Source: Blastopirellula marina
Lineage (GTDB): Bacteria; Planctomycetota; Planctomycetia; Pirellulales; Pirellulaceae
NCBI RefSeq assembly: GCF_002967765.1
Contig: NZ_PUHY01000015.1
Span: forward strand, 62,001 to 126,000
DNA length: 64,000 nucleotides
Direction: 5' to 3'
Shown here: one piece after another, positions 36,358-45,244 of the stretch
Layout of the letters: each line of letters opens with the position of its first letter
How positions within the stretch are numbered: position 1 is the stretch's first letter
The notes under the pieces: model-generated
What the model was told of the DNA's origin: nothing
The model's database searches: none
Seen by the model: only the letters and a program-made list of their open reading frames with translations
Program-made: the position numbers and the translations under genes

Positions 36358-37638
36358 CTATTTGGCTCGGCTAATGTAAACCGGAATCTCGAACCTGCGT
36401 TCCGGTTGGACCATCGACTTGGCACGATCGCGGACGCTGACCAACTCACCCTTAGTTTCCGGTGCAGTCAACTTCTGGAATCGGGTTGCCAACTGTTCGA
36501 CAGCCGGTTGCATCAGGATAATCTCTGCCAATTGAGCCCGCAGGTCGGCCGAGCTTCCTAGGACAGCGCCCATCGTCTTGTTGAGTCCAGTCACCAGGTC
36601 GACGTTTTCGACCAAGCTGGGCACACACTCATCAAGGCGAACGACTTGCTGCTGGATGTCGTCGATCTTCTTCAGGTTCTTCTGAGCGGCCGAGATCTTC
36701 GTTTCCTGTGAATTGATATAGTCAACCAACCAAGCCATCTCGTCCATGTTCTTGGAAGCAGCCGAAGTTTGTTTGTAAACGTTGTTCAACTGCGAGTTTA
36801 GACGAATTGCTTCGTAAGATAGTTCGGTCGCGGCGTCCAAGGTATCGGCCAGCTTTTTGACCTGCAGGTCCATCGACTGCTGATCCTTGAGCATGTGCTG
36901 TACATTGCTCAAAACTAGCTGTGACGATTCGGTATCGATGGCCAGTTCCTGGACGCGATCTTGGTGCGAAGCGAGCGAGTCGATTGCTCGATCGGTGGCA
37001 TCCGCTTGAGCGGCCAAGTCACAGATGGCGTCTTGCAGCTTCCACTGTGAGTTAACGGTCTCGGTCAATTCAGGCATAACGCATTGCTGGTTAATGAGTT
37101 GCTGCTGAATCAATTCGATGGAAGCGAGGGCGTCCTGGGCCATGTAGACCTGTGGCCCGCTGTTCTTCAAACGATTGGCCAACTCTTCCAACTGTCGAAC
37201 GCGTCCCTCGGCGACCGCCAGTTTGGCGTTAGCATAGGTGAGGTTCGATTCCATCTTGGCCATCTTTTCGGCAGCCTTATCGATCGAGTCGAGCTTGCCA
37301 GCCAAGCGGGCGATTTCGTCGTTTAGCCGTTCGGTTTGCTGAATCGTTTGGCCTGCTTTGTAAAGCATGCCACTTTGCAGTTCGAGGCGCCCGAGAAGCG
37401 AGTTCGTACGATTCGAGGCGTCTTTGAATCCGGTCAGCTGATTGAGAGGGTGGTGGGTCGCTTTCACGTCTCGTTCGACAGCGGCCAATTGTTCGCGAAG
37501 ATCTTGTTGCAGCCAGAACTGCGAGACAGCGACGCCGACGGCGATTCCCATCACGAGACAGAATCCGCCAATGATGCTCGGGTTGTGCGAAGCCCAACCG
37601 TAATCGGCATCGTCCAGGTAACGATCATTGATAGGCAT
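36358..37638 (-). CDS. Membrane-anchored long coiled-coil protein
   Basis: The 426-residue product has a short cytoplasmic N-terminus (MPINDRYLDDADYGWASHN), one membrane helix (about 22-42) and then almost entirely alpha-helical heptads to residue 400 (for example LNDEIARLAGKLDSIDKAAE, IDDIQQQVVRLDECV). This architecture suggests an extracytoplasmic or periplasmic rod anchored in the inner membrane. ATG 37638 is preceded by GGAGGAG, which rules out the longer upstream frame. No family is recognised. Confidence 0.75.
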   Translation of the reverse strand: MPINDRYLDDADYGWASHNPSIIGGFCLVMGIAVGVAVSQFWLQQDLREQLAAVERDVKATHHPLNQLTGFKDASNRTNSLLGRLELQSGMLYKAGQTIQQTERLNDEIARLAGKLDSIDKAAEKMAKMESNLTYANAKLAVAEGRVRQLEELANRLKNSGPQVYMAQDALASIELIQQQLINQQCVMPELTETVNSQWKLQDAICDLAAQADATDRAIDSLASHQDRVQELAIDTESSQLVLSNVQHMLKDQQSMDLQVKKLADTLDAATELSYEAIRLNSQLNNVYKQTSAASKNMDEMAWLVDYINSQETKISAAQKNLKKIDDIQQQVVRLDECVPSLVENVDLVTGLNKTMGAVLGSSADLRAQLAEIILMQPAVEQLATRFQKLTAPETKGELVSVRDRAKSMVQPERRFEIPVYISRAK

Positions 37639-38012
37639 ATGAAACTCCTCCGTGTGTTGATTGCAATGTCCGTGCTCCTCGTGAGCATTTATGTTATCGA
37701 GAGACATTGCCTCCTCGGAAAAGTCATCCCGAATCGATTCCCGAATGTTTACCGGTGGCCTGCACCAATCACCCAAATAACCGACACAGCCTGAACGGTA
37801 TGTTAAGAGCAAAAGAAACTCTTTACTTAGCGGGAAAAGTCGCCCTTTCGAGCCTGTGTGTGGTACTTGCCAATCGCGCCAATCGGAACAATCGCCAAGG
37901 CTTCTCTGGTCTTCCAGGGGTAGATGACCCATCCTTGGGGAAACTGGTTATTTCGCGGTCAGAAGTTGGTCATTCTGGTCAATCGTTAATACGGAAATGG
38001 TCTCGCTCCCTC
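37639..38012. other. Divergent intergenic region, no gene seen
   Basis: This stretch lies between the coiled-coil gene (minus) and the hydrolase gene (plus). The open frame that covers part of it lacks a start with a ribosome site and any recognisable protein features; I read it as non-coding with both promoters. Confidence 0.4.
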
Positions 38013-38753
38013 ATGCTTTTCCGAATAATTCCAACGAGAATCTGCTGCGTCGCATTTCTGCTTTTCGCGGGCGGTTGCTACTTAGAGCCAGATGTCGAAG
38101 TTCGGACCGAGCAAGTAAAGGTCGGCGAAGTCGATCGAACATACCGCTTGGTAATTCCCAATGACCTGGCGGAGAACGCTCCGGTGGTAATCGCCTGGCA
38201 CGGATTCGGCGATTCGGCGGAAAGTATGGCACATTACTCACAGCTAGATCGTTTGGCGGAGCGTTATCATTTCCTGCTCGTCTATCCGGAGGTGGAGAAA
38301 TTTGGGTGGCGATTCCCGCGAACGGATATGCTGAATCCGAACGGCGATGCTGATGTGGCTTTCTTCGACGCGATTCGAAACGACCTACCGCGTTACGCTT
38401 CGATCAACATGAATCGCATTTATGTCGTTGGTATGTCAGAAGGTGCCACGTTCACACAGTGGTTAACCACTGAGAGGGCACGTGATATCGCGGCAGTTGT
38501 TGCCCACTCTGGCGGGCCACCAAAGGTTGTCGACAAGTCAAAATTCGAGCGACCTATCTTGTTGATCGTGGGGACCGAAGATCTGGGACATGACACGATG
38601 CGAGAAGCAGCGACCCAGTATCACGCCGCAGGCGTCGATGTCGAGTTTCGCTCTGTCCCAGGCTTGGGACATGCTTGGTCAACAAGAAACAACGAAGCGA
38701 TCTGGACTTTCCTATCTAAGTATCAGCTACCTAGGTCGACTGAGTCAGAATAA
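38013..38753 (+). CDS. Lipoprotein alpha/beta hydrolase (feruloyl esterase/PHB depolymerase type)
   Basis: The 246-residue product has a lipoprotein signal (lipobox LLFAGGC, Cys 22). The hydrolase fold shows the oxyanion block VVIAWHGFGDSAESM, the nucleophile elbow VVGMSEGATF (G-x-S-x-G), a likely acid in IVGTEDLGHD and the His in GLGHAWS. These match the poly(3-hydroxybutyrate) depolymerase/feruloyl esterase group. It would act on esters outside the inner membrane. The ATG at 38013 begins the signal. Its last 23 bases overlap the end of the convergent phosphatase-VOC gene. Confidence 0.82.
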   Translation: MLFRIIPTRICCVAFLLFAGGCYLEPDVEVRTEQVKVGEVDRTYRLVIPNDLAENAPVVIAWHGFGDSAESMAHYSQLDRLAERYHFLLVYPEVEKFGWRFPRTDMLNPNGDADVAFFDAIRNDLPRYASINMNRIYVVGMSEGATFTQWLTTERARDIAAVVAHSGGPPKVVDKSKFERPILLIVGTEDLGHDTMREAATQYHAAGVDVEFRSVPGLGHAWSTRNNEAIWTFLSKYQLPRSTESE

Positions 38754-39507
38754 TACTTCGGCCATCCGGATCTCTGACAATCGCCTGCAGTCCCCAGGGC
38801 ATCGACTCGGGCTCCCGGACAATGAGAGCATCTTGTGTACGAAGCTGTTCAACAAGACCTCCGACATCCTGACAACGAAAGCCGAGACCTGTCGACGAGT
38901 TGACCTGGTCAGCCGACCGCGCAGGATAAATCTCCATTACGAAGTCATCGATGGTTGTACTGAAGTGTTCGGGCCCTTTTCCGTGACGTTCGAGGATGAA
39001 TGAAAGCCCCAGCAATTCATAAAATCGGCACAATCGGTCAAGATCTTGGCTTCGCACGACAACGAGATTGGGCACCGCGTGGATATTGGCAAGCTCTGGT
39101 CTCAACTGAGACAAATCCGAAAGGAGGCCAGGCGATAGATCGCAGGGTCCCATTTCGGCGACACGAAGCAACGTTTCTTTCAGAAGAAGTCCTTCGATCG
39201 AAGCAAGGGCTGCGGCGACGATGCCTGGTGAGCGACTCATGCCGGCGCTACATGCGACCGTTACCGGACGCTTGGCTTTGATTAGATTGGCCAGGGCGTT
39301 GATTGCGGTTTCGAGAACTGCCGGATCGTTACCTTCTCCATCGATAAGAGGGATTCGGAGGTAGACGATGTCCCTGGGATACGCGATTGGTTTTTCTTCC
39401 ATGGCTAAGTCGACAATCGCAGTGGTACCCGTATTCAGGACGGCTCGAATGTCGCGGACTTGAAGTGCGTTTGCAATCCACAATCGGTCAGGAATGATAA
39501 TCCGCAT
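38731..39507 (-). CDS. Dual-specificity phosphatase fused to VOC domain
   Basis: The 258-residue product has two domains. Residues 1-140 form a dual-specificity/tyrosine phosphatase with the P-loop ACSAGMSRS (Cys 86, Arg 92) and a likely general acid in PLIDGEGND. The His that usually precedes the Cys is Ala. Residues 145-258 form a vicinal-oxygen-chelate (glyoxalase-like) domain: VVRSQDLDRLCRFYELLGL, ending AIVRDPDGRSIIL. The fusion suggests small-molecule sensing coupled to dephosphorylation; this is inference. AAGGA lies 7 bases before the ATG. The 3' end overlaps the convergent hydrolase gene. Confidence 0.85.
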   Translation of the reverse strand: MRIIIPDRLWIANALQVRDIRAVLNTGTTAIVDLAMEEKPIAYPRDIVYLRIPLIDGEGNDPAVLETAINALANLIKAKRPVTVACSAGMSRSPGIVAAALASIEGLLLKETLLRVAEMGPCDLSPGLLSDLSQLRPELANIHAVPNLVVVRSQDLDRLCRFYELLGLSFILERHGKGPEHFSTTIDDFVMEIYPARSADQVNSSTGLGFRCQDVGGLVEQLRTQDALIVREPESMPWGLQAIVRDPDGRSIILTQST

Positions 39508-39649
39508 AACTGATTCCTTCTTCCATTATCTACGGTTGTACTCCTCTTTCGGGGAGGGCGAGATTGAGCGTCGTGTCGACTAAAGGTATGCTGGAAAGCG
39601 TTCCCCCCTGTTTTATTGGGTCCTTACGGCAATTGCCTGGGAAGAATTC

Positions 39650-40141
39650 ATGAAAGTCGCCAAAAACACCGTCGTCTCGATTGCTTACACCTTGAAAGAT
39701 GCTGACGGTAACGTGTTGGATACGGCCGATGCAGATGCGCCCCTGGCGTATTTACATGGCTTTGGCAATCTAATCGCTGGAATGGAAAAGGCTCTCGACG
39801 ATCGCGATCTGGGCGAATCGTTTGAAGTGGTGATTCCCCCGGAAGAAGCCTACGGTAACTTCGACGACGATTTGGTTTGGGAGCTCGATAAGGACCAGTT
39901 CGGTGAACTGGGGGACGTCGAGATCGGAACCCAATTTGTTCTGGAAACCGAAGACGATCAAGTCCTGGTCACCGTCGCCGAAATCAAGGACGACGTGGTG
40001 ATTGTCGATGGCAATCACGAATTGGCCGACGAGACACTCTATTTCGAGATCTCGGTAGTTGATGTCCGCGAGGCGACGCCAGAAGAAATCGAGCATGGTC
40101 ATGCTCACGGTCCTGGTGCTCACGAACACGACCACGACTAA
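39650..40141 (+). CDS. slyD: SlyD-type FKBP peptidyl-prolyl isomerase
   Basis: The 163-residue product is an FKBP-type isomerase of the SlyD group with the insert-in-flap domain. Motifs include YTLKDADGNVLDTAD, PLAYLHGFGNLIAGMEKAL and VVIPPEEAYG. The C-terminal tail is His-rich (EHGHAHGPGAHEHDHD), as in metal-binding SlyD proteins. It would act as a cytoplasmic foldase, possibly with nickel handling. GGAAG precedes the ATG. Confidence 0.92.
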   Translation: MKVAKNTVVSIAYTLKDADGNVLDTADADAPLAYLHGFGNLIAGMEKALDDRDLGESFEVVIPPEEAYGNFDDDLVWELDKDQFGELGDVEIGTQFVLETEDDQVLVTVAEIKDDVVIVDGNHELADETLYFEISVVDVREATPEEIEHGHAHGPGAHEHDHD

Positions 40142-40292
40142 CCGCTGATCGACTCGCAAGCAGCTTTCGCGCCTGGTTACGTTCCGCTATTGATTTCGGG
40201 TAACCTGAGGAGGATGGTCTGCGCTGATCATCCTTCAATTTCTATTGCACATGTCACCTTCTGGTTCGCGGAGCGAACCTGCGAGATCAATC

Positions 40293-42134
40293 ATGGGGTA
40301 TCGTAACCTGCGAGCGTGCGTCGACGATTTACGACGCAACGGTCACCTGATCGTTTGGGAAGACGAGGTCGACGCACACCTCGAAATGGCTGAGATTCAG
40401 CGGCGTGTTTACGCAAACGGTGGTCCGGCAATTCTATTCACCGGTGTTAAAGACTGTCGTTTCCCCATGTTGGGGAATCTGTTCGGTTCGTTGGAACGTG
40501 CTCGTTTCATCTTTCGCGATACCCTGGAAACCGTTCGGCGATTGATCGAACTGAAGATCGATCCGAATCAACTCTTGAAGGCGCCGTTTCGATATACTTC
40601 GGCACCCTTCGGTGCGCTGCGAATGTTGCCCAAGCGAGTAAGCAATGGTCCCATCTTCGCGAACGAAGCCAATCTGACCGACTTACCGAAGTTGGTCTCC
40701 TGGCCGGACGATGGGGGGCCATACGTCACCTTGCCCCAGGTCTATACCGAGCATCCCAGTCAAGGTGGACTCTCGAATTCCAATTTGGGGATGTATCGTG
40801 TTCAACTGGCCGGTAATGACTTCAACCCACTTAGCGAAGTAGGGCTGCATTATCAGATTCACCGTGGCATCGGGGTTCATCATGCCGCAGCAATCGCCAG
40901 AGGCGAGCCTCTCAAAGTAAATATCTTCGTCGGTGGAAACCCGGCGATGACATTGGCCGCTGTGATGCCACTTCCGGAAGGTCTATCCGAACTTGGTTTC
41001 GCCGGGGCTTTAGCTGGACACCGGATTGCGATGGCGACAAGCAAGACTTCTCTTCCCGTGTACGCGGAAGCTGATTTTTGTATCAGTGGCACCATCCAAG
41101 CTGGTGAAGAAAAGCCCGAGGGTCCATTCGGAGACCACCTAGGGTATTACAGCCTGAAACACTTATTCCCAACCATGCGAGTGGAAAAAGTTTTTCATCG
41201 CGACGGAGCGATCTGGCCTTTCACCGTGGTTGGTCGGCCGCCACAAGAGGATACGACCTTTGGGCAACTGATTCATGAAATCACCGGCCCGGTGATTCCC
41301 ACCGTCCTTCCTGGTATCAAGGAAGTGCACGCGGTTGATGCGGCCGGGGTGCATCCGCTCTTGTTAGCGATAGGCAGCGAACGCTACGTTCCGTATGAAG
41401 AACGTCGTCGGCCTAAAGAATTGATGACACAAGCTTCGGCGATCCTAGGCCAAGGCCAGATGTCCTTAGCCAAGTATCTATGGATCGCTGCGGAACAAGA
41501 TGATCCGCAACTCGATCTCCATGAAATTGGACCATTCCTCTCGCACATGCTGCGACGCGTAGACTGGCGTCGAGACATTCATTTTCTAACCGAAACGACG
41601 ATCGATACGTTGGACTACTCCAGTGGTGAGTTCAATCACGGCTCGAAAGCGATCGTTGCTGCGGTCGGAGCGCCGATCCGTGAGTTGCCTACCGAGATTC
41701 CGAGCGATTTGAAATTGCCTAGCGGATTTCATTTCCCCAGGGTTGCTCAGCCAGGCGTACTTGTTGTAGGCGGGCCAAAATATAGCTCGGCTCATCGAGA
41801 GAACGAGCCGGAAATCGAACGATTTGTCGCTTCGTTTGGAACAAGCGACGTGATCAATGCCTTTCCGTTAGTGATTGTTGTCGACGATAGCTCATTCACA
41901 GCGGAGACGCTCAATAATCTATTGTGGGTTACTTTTACTCGCAGTAATCCTGCTGCCGATGTCCATGGTATAGGCAGCTTTATCCGGCAAAAGCATTGGG
42001 GCTGCGAAGGATCATTGGTGATCGATGCTCGATTGAAACCCTGGAATGCTCCGCCACTGATCGAAAAACTCACGGTCACGGCTAAGGTCGATGCCTTGGC
42101 CGCTCGCGGTGGCCCGCTTGCCAAGTATCTTTAA
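40293..42134 (+). CDS. ubiD: UbiD-family decarboxylase
   Basis: UbiD enzymes use prenylated FMN to decarboxylate aromatic or unsaturated acids. The 613-residue product has the family's typical start (MGYRNLRACVDDLRRNGHL), and the blocks FTGVKDCRFPMLGNLFGS, GLHYQIHRGIGVHHAAA, VNIFVGGNPAM, GPFGDHLGYYS and VVVDDS. It is longer than E. coli UbiD (about 497 residues). ATG 40293 fits the family start; TTG 40245 or ATG 40251 are open. No UbiX prenyltransferase is in the window, so the cofactor must come from elsewhere. The substrate is unknown. Confidence 0.9.
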   Translation: MGYRNLRACVDDLRRNGHLIVWEDEVDAHLEMAEIQRRVYANGGPAILFTGVKDCRFPMLGNLFGSLERARFIFRDTLETVRRLIELKIDPNQLLKAPFRYTSAPFGALRMLPKRVSNGPIFANEANLTDLPKLVSWPDDGGPYVTLPQVYTEHPSQGGLSNSNLGMYRVQLAGNDFNPLSEVGLHYQIHRGIGVHHAAAIARGEPLKVNIFVGGNPAMTLAAVMPLPEGLSELGFAGALAGHRIAMATSKTSLPVYAEADFCISGTIQAGEEKPEGPFGDHLGYYSLKHLFPTMRVEKVFHRDGAIWPFTVVGRPPQEDTTFGQLIHEITGPVIPTVLPGIKEVHAVDAAGVHPLLLAIGSERYVPYEERRRPKELMTQASAILGQGQMSLAKYLWIAAEQDDPQLDLHEIGPFLSHMLRRVDWRRDIHFLTETTIDTLDYSSGEFNHGSKAIVAAVGAPIRELPTEIPSDLKLPSGFHFPRVAQPGVLVVGGPKYSSAHRENEPEIERFVASFGTSDVINAFPLVIVVDDSSFTAETLNNLLWVTFTRSNPAADVHGIGSFIRQKHWGCEGSLVIDARLKPWNAPPLIEKLTVTAKVDALAARGGPLAKYL

Positions 42135-42163
42135 GCTTAGAATTAGCCAACCGTACAAAAGAA

Positions 42164-42194
42164 AAGTCGAGAGCATCTGAGACGCTCTCGACTT
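42164..42194. terminator. Convergent hairpin terminator after ubiD
   Basis: An 11-bp perfect stem (AAGTCGAGAGC at 42164-42174, GCTCTCGACTT at 42184-42194) with a 9-base loop lies 30 bases after the ubiD stop and 28 before the VCBS stop, so it can serve both genes. Confidence 0.8.
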
Positions 42195-42221
42195 GTTGGT
42201 TCAAGGTTTTGAAGCAGATTT

Positions 42222-43373
42222 TTAATCCTTCATTGGATTGAACAAGACCTGTGTGCCGTCTTTCCCGGCCACGACAATGTCGATGTCCCCGTCTCCGTCG
42301 ATGTCGGCAGTTCGAATCTGCAGTCCGATACCGACTTGATCGCGGTTGACGATGTGCTTCGTGAAGTTCGCTTTATCATCGAAGGTATAGTAGGCGACGA
42401 TCGGCGGTTCCTTGCCGCCTGGGTCGTTGCCGTTGTGTGCACGCACCCGTTTGCCGGTGATCAAGTCATCCTTGCCGTCACCGTCTAGATCCGCCAGATG
42501 AAGGCAGTGGGCCTGGCTGAAGGTCTCGTCGATCATCTTCTTCTCGAAGGTCAGCTTACCATCGGCATCCGGCCCCTTGCTGATCCAGGCATAGAGTCCG
42601 AAGCCATGTGCCTGACTCGCGATTACATCGTTCTTGCCGTCGCCGTTGACATCGGTCACTAACATGGGGCAGGGTAGTTGTTCATTCCAATCTTGATGGA
42701 AGGCCCATTCACCGCTGAATGGCCCATCAGCAGGACCTTCGTACCAACCCTGACCGACAAGCAGGTCGGTTCGCCCGTCGTTGTTGATATCGCCGACAGC
42801 AATCCCATGGCCGTTCTGGCTACCAATCTTGAAGGATACCAAGGAGGGTTCCCCCTGATCGTTCTTGGCCATCCGACAAGCAAGCAGTGGGTTCTTCGGA
42901 TTCCACTGGTTGGTGATCCACTCGTCCTTACCGTCGCCATCGAGGTCGAACATGATGGTCGCTTCGTTCGTGCCCAGTTTGGTATCGATCAGCGTATGTT
43001 GTTTCCAGAGGATGCCCTGCGATAGTGCTGGCTCGCCTGGGTTCTCGTACCAATTAACTTGACCCTGAAAGAAGTCACCGGCGATTACGTCGACGCGGCC
43101 ATCGCCATTCACATCACGAGCAAAATCTCCATTTGAGTGAACATACCCGTTGGCATCTTCGATCAAACGAACAGGTCGTGGCAGCCAGTCACCGTTGCGG
43201 TACCAGTTGCGGCCAGCTACGACATCCAGTTTGCCGTCGCCATCGAAGTCAGCAATATCGCATCCTTCGTTGGCGTCGACACCCAGGACTTTCACGGTGA
43301 AGTTTTCAGGGGGAGCAGCCAAAAGCGTTTGCGCGGTGGCTACCAGGATTGCGAGACTGAAAAGAGATCGCAT
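42222..43373 (-). CDS. Secreted FG-GAP/VCBS repeat protein
   Basis: The 383-residue product has a signal peptide (ending LLAAP) and about six or seven beta-propeller repeats carrying Ca-binding loops such as DFDGDGKLDVVAGRNWY, DVNGDGRVDVIAGD, DINNDGRTDLLVGQ and DIDGDGDIDIVVAG. It is an extracytoplasmic propeller of unknown partner. AGGAAA precedes the ATG. The MoaD/ThiS-like gene lies 52 bases upstream on the same strand. Confidence 0.88.
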   Translation of the reverse strand: MRSLFSLAILVATAQTLLAAPPENFTVKVLGVDANEGCDIADFDGDGKLDVVAGRNWYRNGDWLPRPVRLIEDANGYVHSNGDFARDVNGDGRVDVIAGDFFQGQVNWYENPGEPALSQGILWKQHTLIDTKLGTNEATIMFDLDGDGKDEWITNQWNPKNPLLACRMAKNDQGEPSLVSFKIGSQNGHGIAVGDINNDGRTDLLVGQGWYEGPADGPFSGEWAFHQDWNEQLPCPMLVTDVNGDGKNDVIASQAHGFGLYAWISKGPDADGKLTFEKKMIDETFSQAHCLHLADLDGDGKDDLITGKRVRAHNGNDPGGKEPPIVAYYTFDDKANFTKHIVNRDQVGIGLQIRTADIDGDGDIDIVVAGKDGTQVLFNPMKD

Positions 43374-43425
43374 GGTTGGGTTTCCTGAGGAGGGAATAGC
43401 GAGTGAGGAGAAGTTTGCTTCCTGA

Positions 43426-43689
43426 TTAGCCGCCTCCCAGGGCGGGAAGGAAGTGAACTTCGGTTTGCGGATCTAGGGAGGTTCTGAGATTACGCGAGAT
43501 GAGGGTACCGTCGAGCGAGATTTGGATCGAAGGCCGCACCGTGTCATTCTCACACAAACGAGTATGGATTCCCGGGAAGCGACGATCAAGCTCATCTATC
43601 AATTCACGCAACGTCGTCGCGTCGACTTCGACCTGCGGTTGCTGGTTCGTTAAGTCGCGCCAGGGAGCGGGGATGAAGACAATCGCCAC
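43426..43689 (-). CDS. MoaD/ThiS-like sulfur-carrier protein
   Basis: The 87-residue product has a beta-grasp ubiquitin-like fold pattern and ends in LPALGGG, the C-terminal Gly-Gly needed for adenylation and thiocarboxylation. The core contains TLRELIDELDRRFPG, as in MoaD. It could donate sulfur to molybdopterin or another cofactor; no MoeB/ThiF-type activator is in the window. The start is GTG 43689 with GGAG 10 bases upstream. Confidence 0.85.
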   Translation of the reverse strand: MAIVFIPAPWRDLTNQQPQVEVDATTLRELIDELDRRFPGIHTRLCENDTVRPSIQISLDGTLISRNLRTSLDPQTEVHFLPALGGG

Positions 43690-43828
43690 GAATGGGGGAC
43701 TCCATGGGGTTTGCCGAAGGCAATACGAATAACCTCAGTTTACAATAGAATAGGCCCCAAATGGAAACTGTCTGGGCAGCATTTGCCACGATGGGTGAAA
43801 TGATAAACGTTCTCGCTGAAAGCCGCCA

Positions 43829-45238
43829 ATGCGCTGGCCATTGATCTATCAAGTAACCTTGCCACTGGCGTTTTGGACGCTCCTAACCGTCTTTGCGCTA
43901 TCGATGTTCAATCTGTGGTATGCCCAAGTCGAAACCGGGGAGGAAGTCGAGGCTCGTCTGGCGGCCATTACCAAGCAAGTCGCCGAGGTTCGTTTTCCGT
44001 TATCGTTGCCGGTGCTCCAGCAAATTCAAGGGCTAACCGGCACGGAGTTAATCGTCACCGATGATCAGGGAATTTTGATTCGGGGGACAACGCCGGTTAC
44101 TTCCGCAGAACTTCCTGAATTGTTGCGAGAGCCTGGTGTGGGAAGTGTTGATCTCTCGCAGGTTATCGAATTTGATGGCGAGAATTATTTTCACAGTGCC
44201 ACTCAATCGCGATTCTCTGGATCGGACATGGTTACGGTCCACTTGTTGTATCCAAAAGCTAACTACGATCGTCGCGTGGCCCAGTCGTTCTGGCCGTTGA
44301 TGTTGTTGGGACTGCTGGCCGTAGCGCCAATGTTGGTGGTGGCATCGATCTTAGCAGCGCGAATTACACGGCCGATTACTCGGCTGCAGAAGCAGGTTGG
44401 TCAAATCGCCGAGGGAGTTTTCATAGAGCTTCCACCTGGTAAGACGAACGATGAGTTGAACGACTTGGCTCATGCGATTAATCGCATGTCACATCAATTG
44501 GAGTCGTACGAAGTCAAGGTCCGCACGATGGAGCGAGCTCAAGTTCTTGGCCAAATTGGCGCAGGCTTCTCGCATCAAATTCGAAACGCCATGACGGGTG
44601 GTCAAATGGCGATTGGCTTACATCGGTTGGATTGCAACATCCCGGATTGCGAAAGTCTGCAAGTTGCTGAGCGGCAGATGAAAATGGTCGAGCACATGGT
44701 GCAATCGATGTTGCGGCTGGGGCGAAAACAGGACATTGAACGCGCCGCCATAAACGTTTGGCAATTGATTGAAACTACCGTAGCGATGGTTAGACCGCAG
44801 GCTAGTCATCACTCGCTTCCTATTCAGGAAAAAATCACGCTCGCACCAGAAGCGAGCCTTTCAGGCGATTTTGTGCTACTACAAACCTGTTTGATGAATC
44901 TGCTGTTAAACGGCATCGAAGCGACTCTCGCTGCCCAGGCTGCGGGCTCGGAGGAAAGGAAAAACGGTACCGAAATCGGTGAATTGGCGATCGAGGCGGC
45001 CCCGCATCCCGACGGGAAATCGATTACAATTCGGGTATGCGATGAGGGAATGGGGCCTCCGGCGTCCGTCGCGGATCAACTGTTTGAACCCTTGGTCACT
45101 ACCAAAAAGGAAGGGACCGGGCTTGGGTTGCCAGTGGTTCGTGAAATTGTGGAACTGCATGGGGGGACGATCAAGTGGTACCGAGTCGATGATAAGACAT
45201 GCTTTCAAATCACCCTTCCCCGTTCCGAATCTAAATAG
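43829..45238 (+). CDS. Membrane sensor histidine kinase
   Basis: The 469-residue product has two membrane helices (about 10-30 and 155-175) around an extracytoplasmic sensor of about 125 residues, then a HAMP domain (about 176-228), HisKA with the phospho-His in GAGFSHQIRNAMTGG (His 249) and a HATPase domain with MNLLLNGIEA, DEGMGP and GTGLGLPVVREIV. The residue after the His is Gln rather than Glu, as also seen in FleS/FlrB-type kinases. It is followed 6 bases later by a sigma54 activator and forms a two-component pair with it. Confidence 0.93.
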   Translation: MRWPLIYQVTLPLAFWTLLTVFALSMFNLWYAQVETGEEVEARLAAITKQVAEVRFPLSLPVLQQIQGLTGTELIVTDDQGILIRGTTPVTSAELPELLREPGVGSVDLSQVIEFDGENYFHSATQSRFSGSDMVTVHLLYPKANYDRRVAQSFWPLMLLGLLAVAPMLVVASILAARITRPITRLQKQVGQIAEGVFIELPPGKTNDELNDLAHAINRMSHQLESYEVKVRTMERAQVLGQIGAGFSHQIRNAMTGGQMAIGLHRLDCNIPDCESLQVAERQMKMVEHMVQSMLRLGRKQDIERAAINVWQLIETTVAMVRPQASHHSLPIQEKITLAPEASLSGDFVLLQTCLMNLLLNGIEATLAAQAAGSEERKNGTEIGELAIEAAPHPDGKSITIRVCDEGMGPPASVADQLFEPLVTTKKEGTGLGLPVVREIVELHGGTIKWYRVDDKTCFQITLPRSESK

Positions 45239-45244
45239 ATCGCT

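Noticed and set aside
43690-43828. sigma54-type -24/-12 site upstream of the kinase gene
   Set aside because: A TGGCA...TGC pair is seen only on the opposite strand and the spacing is too short.
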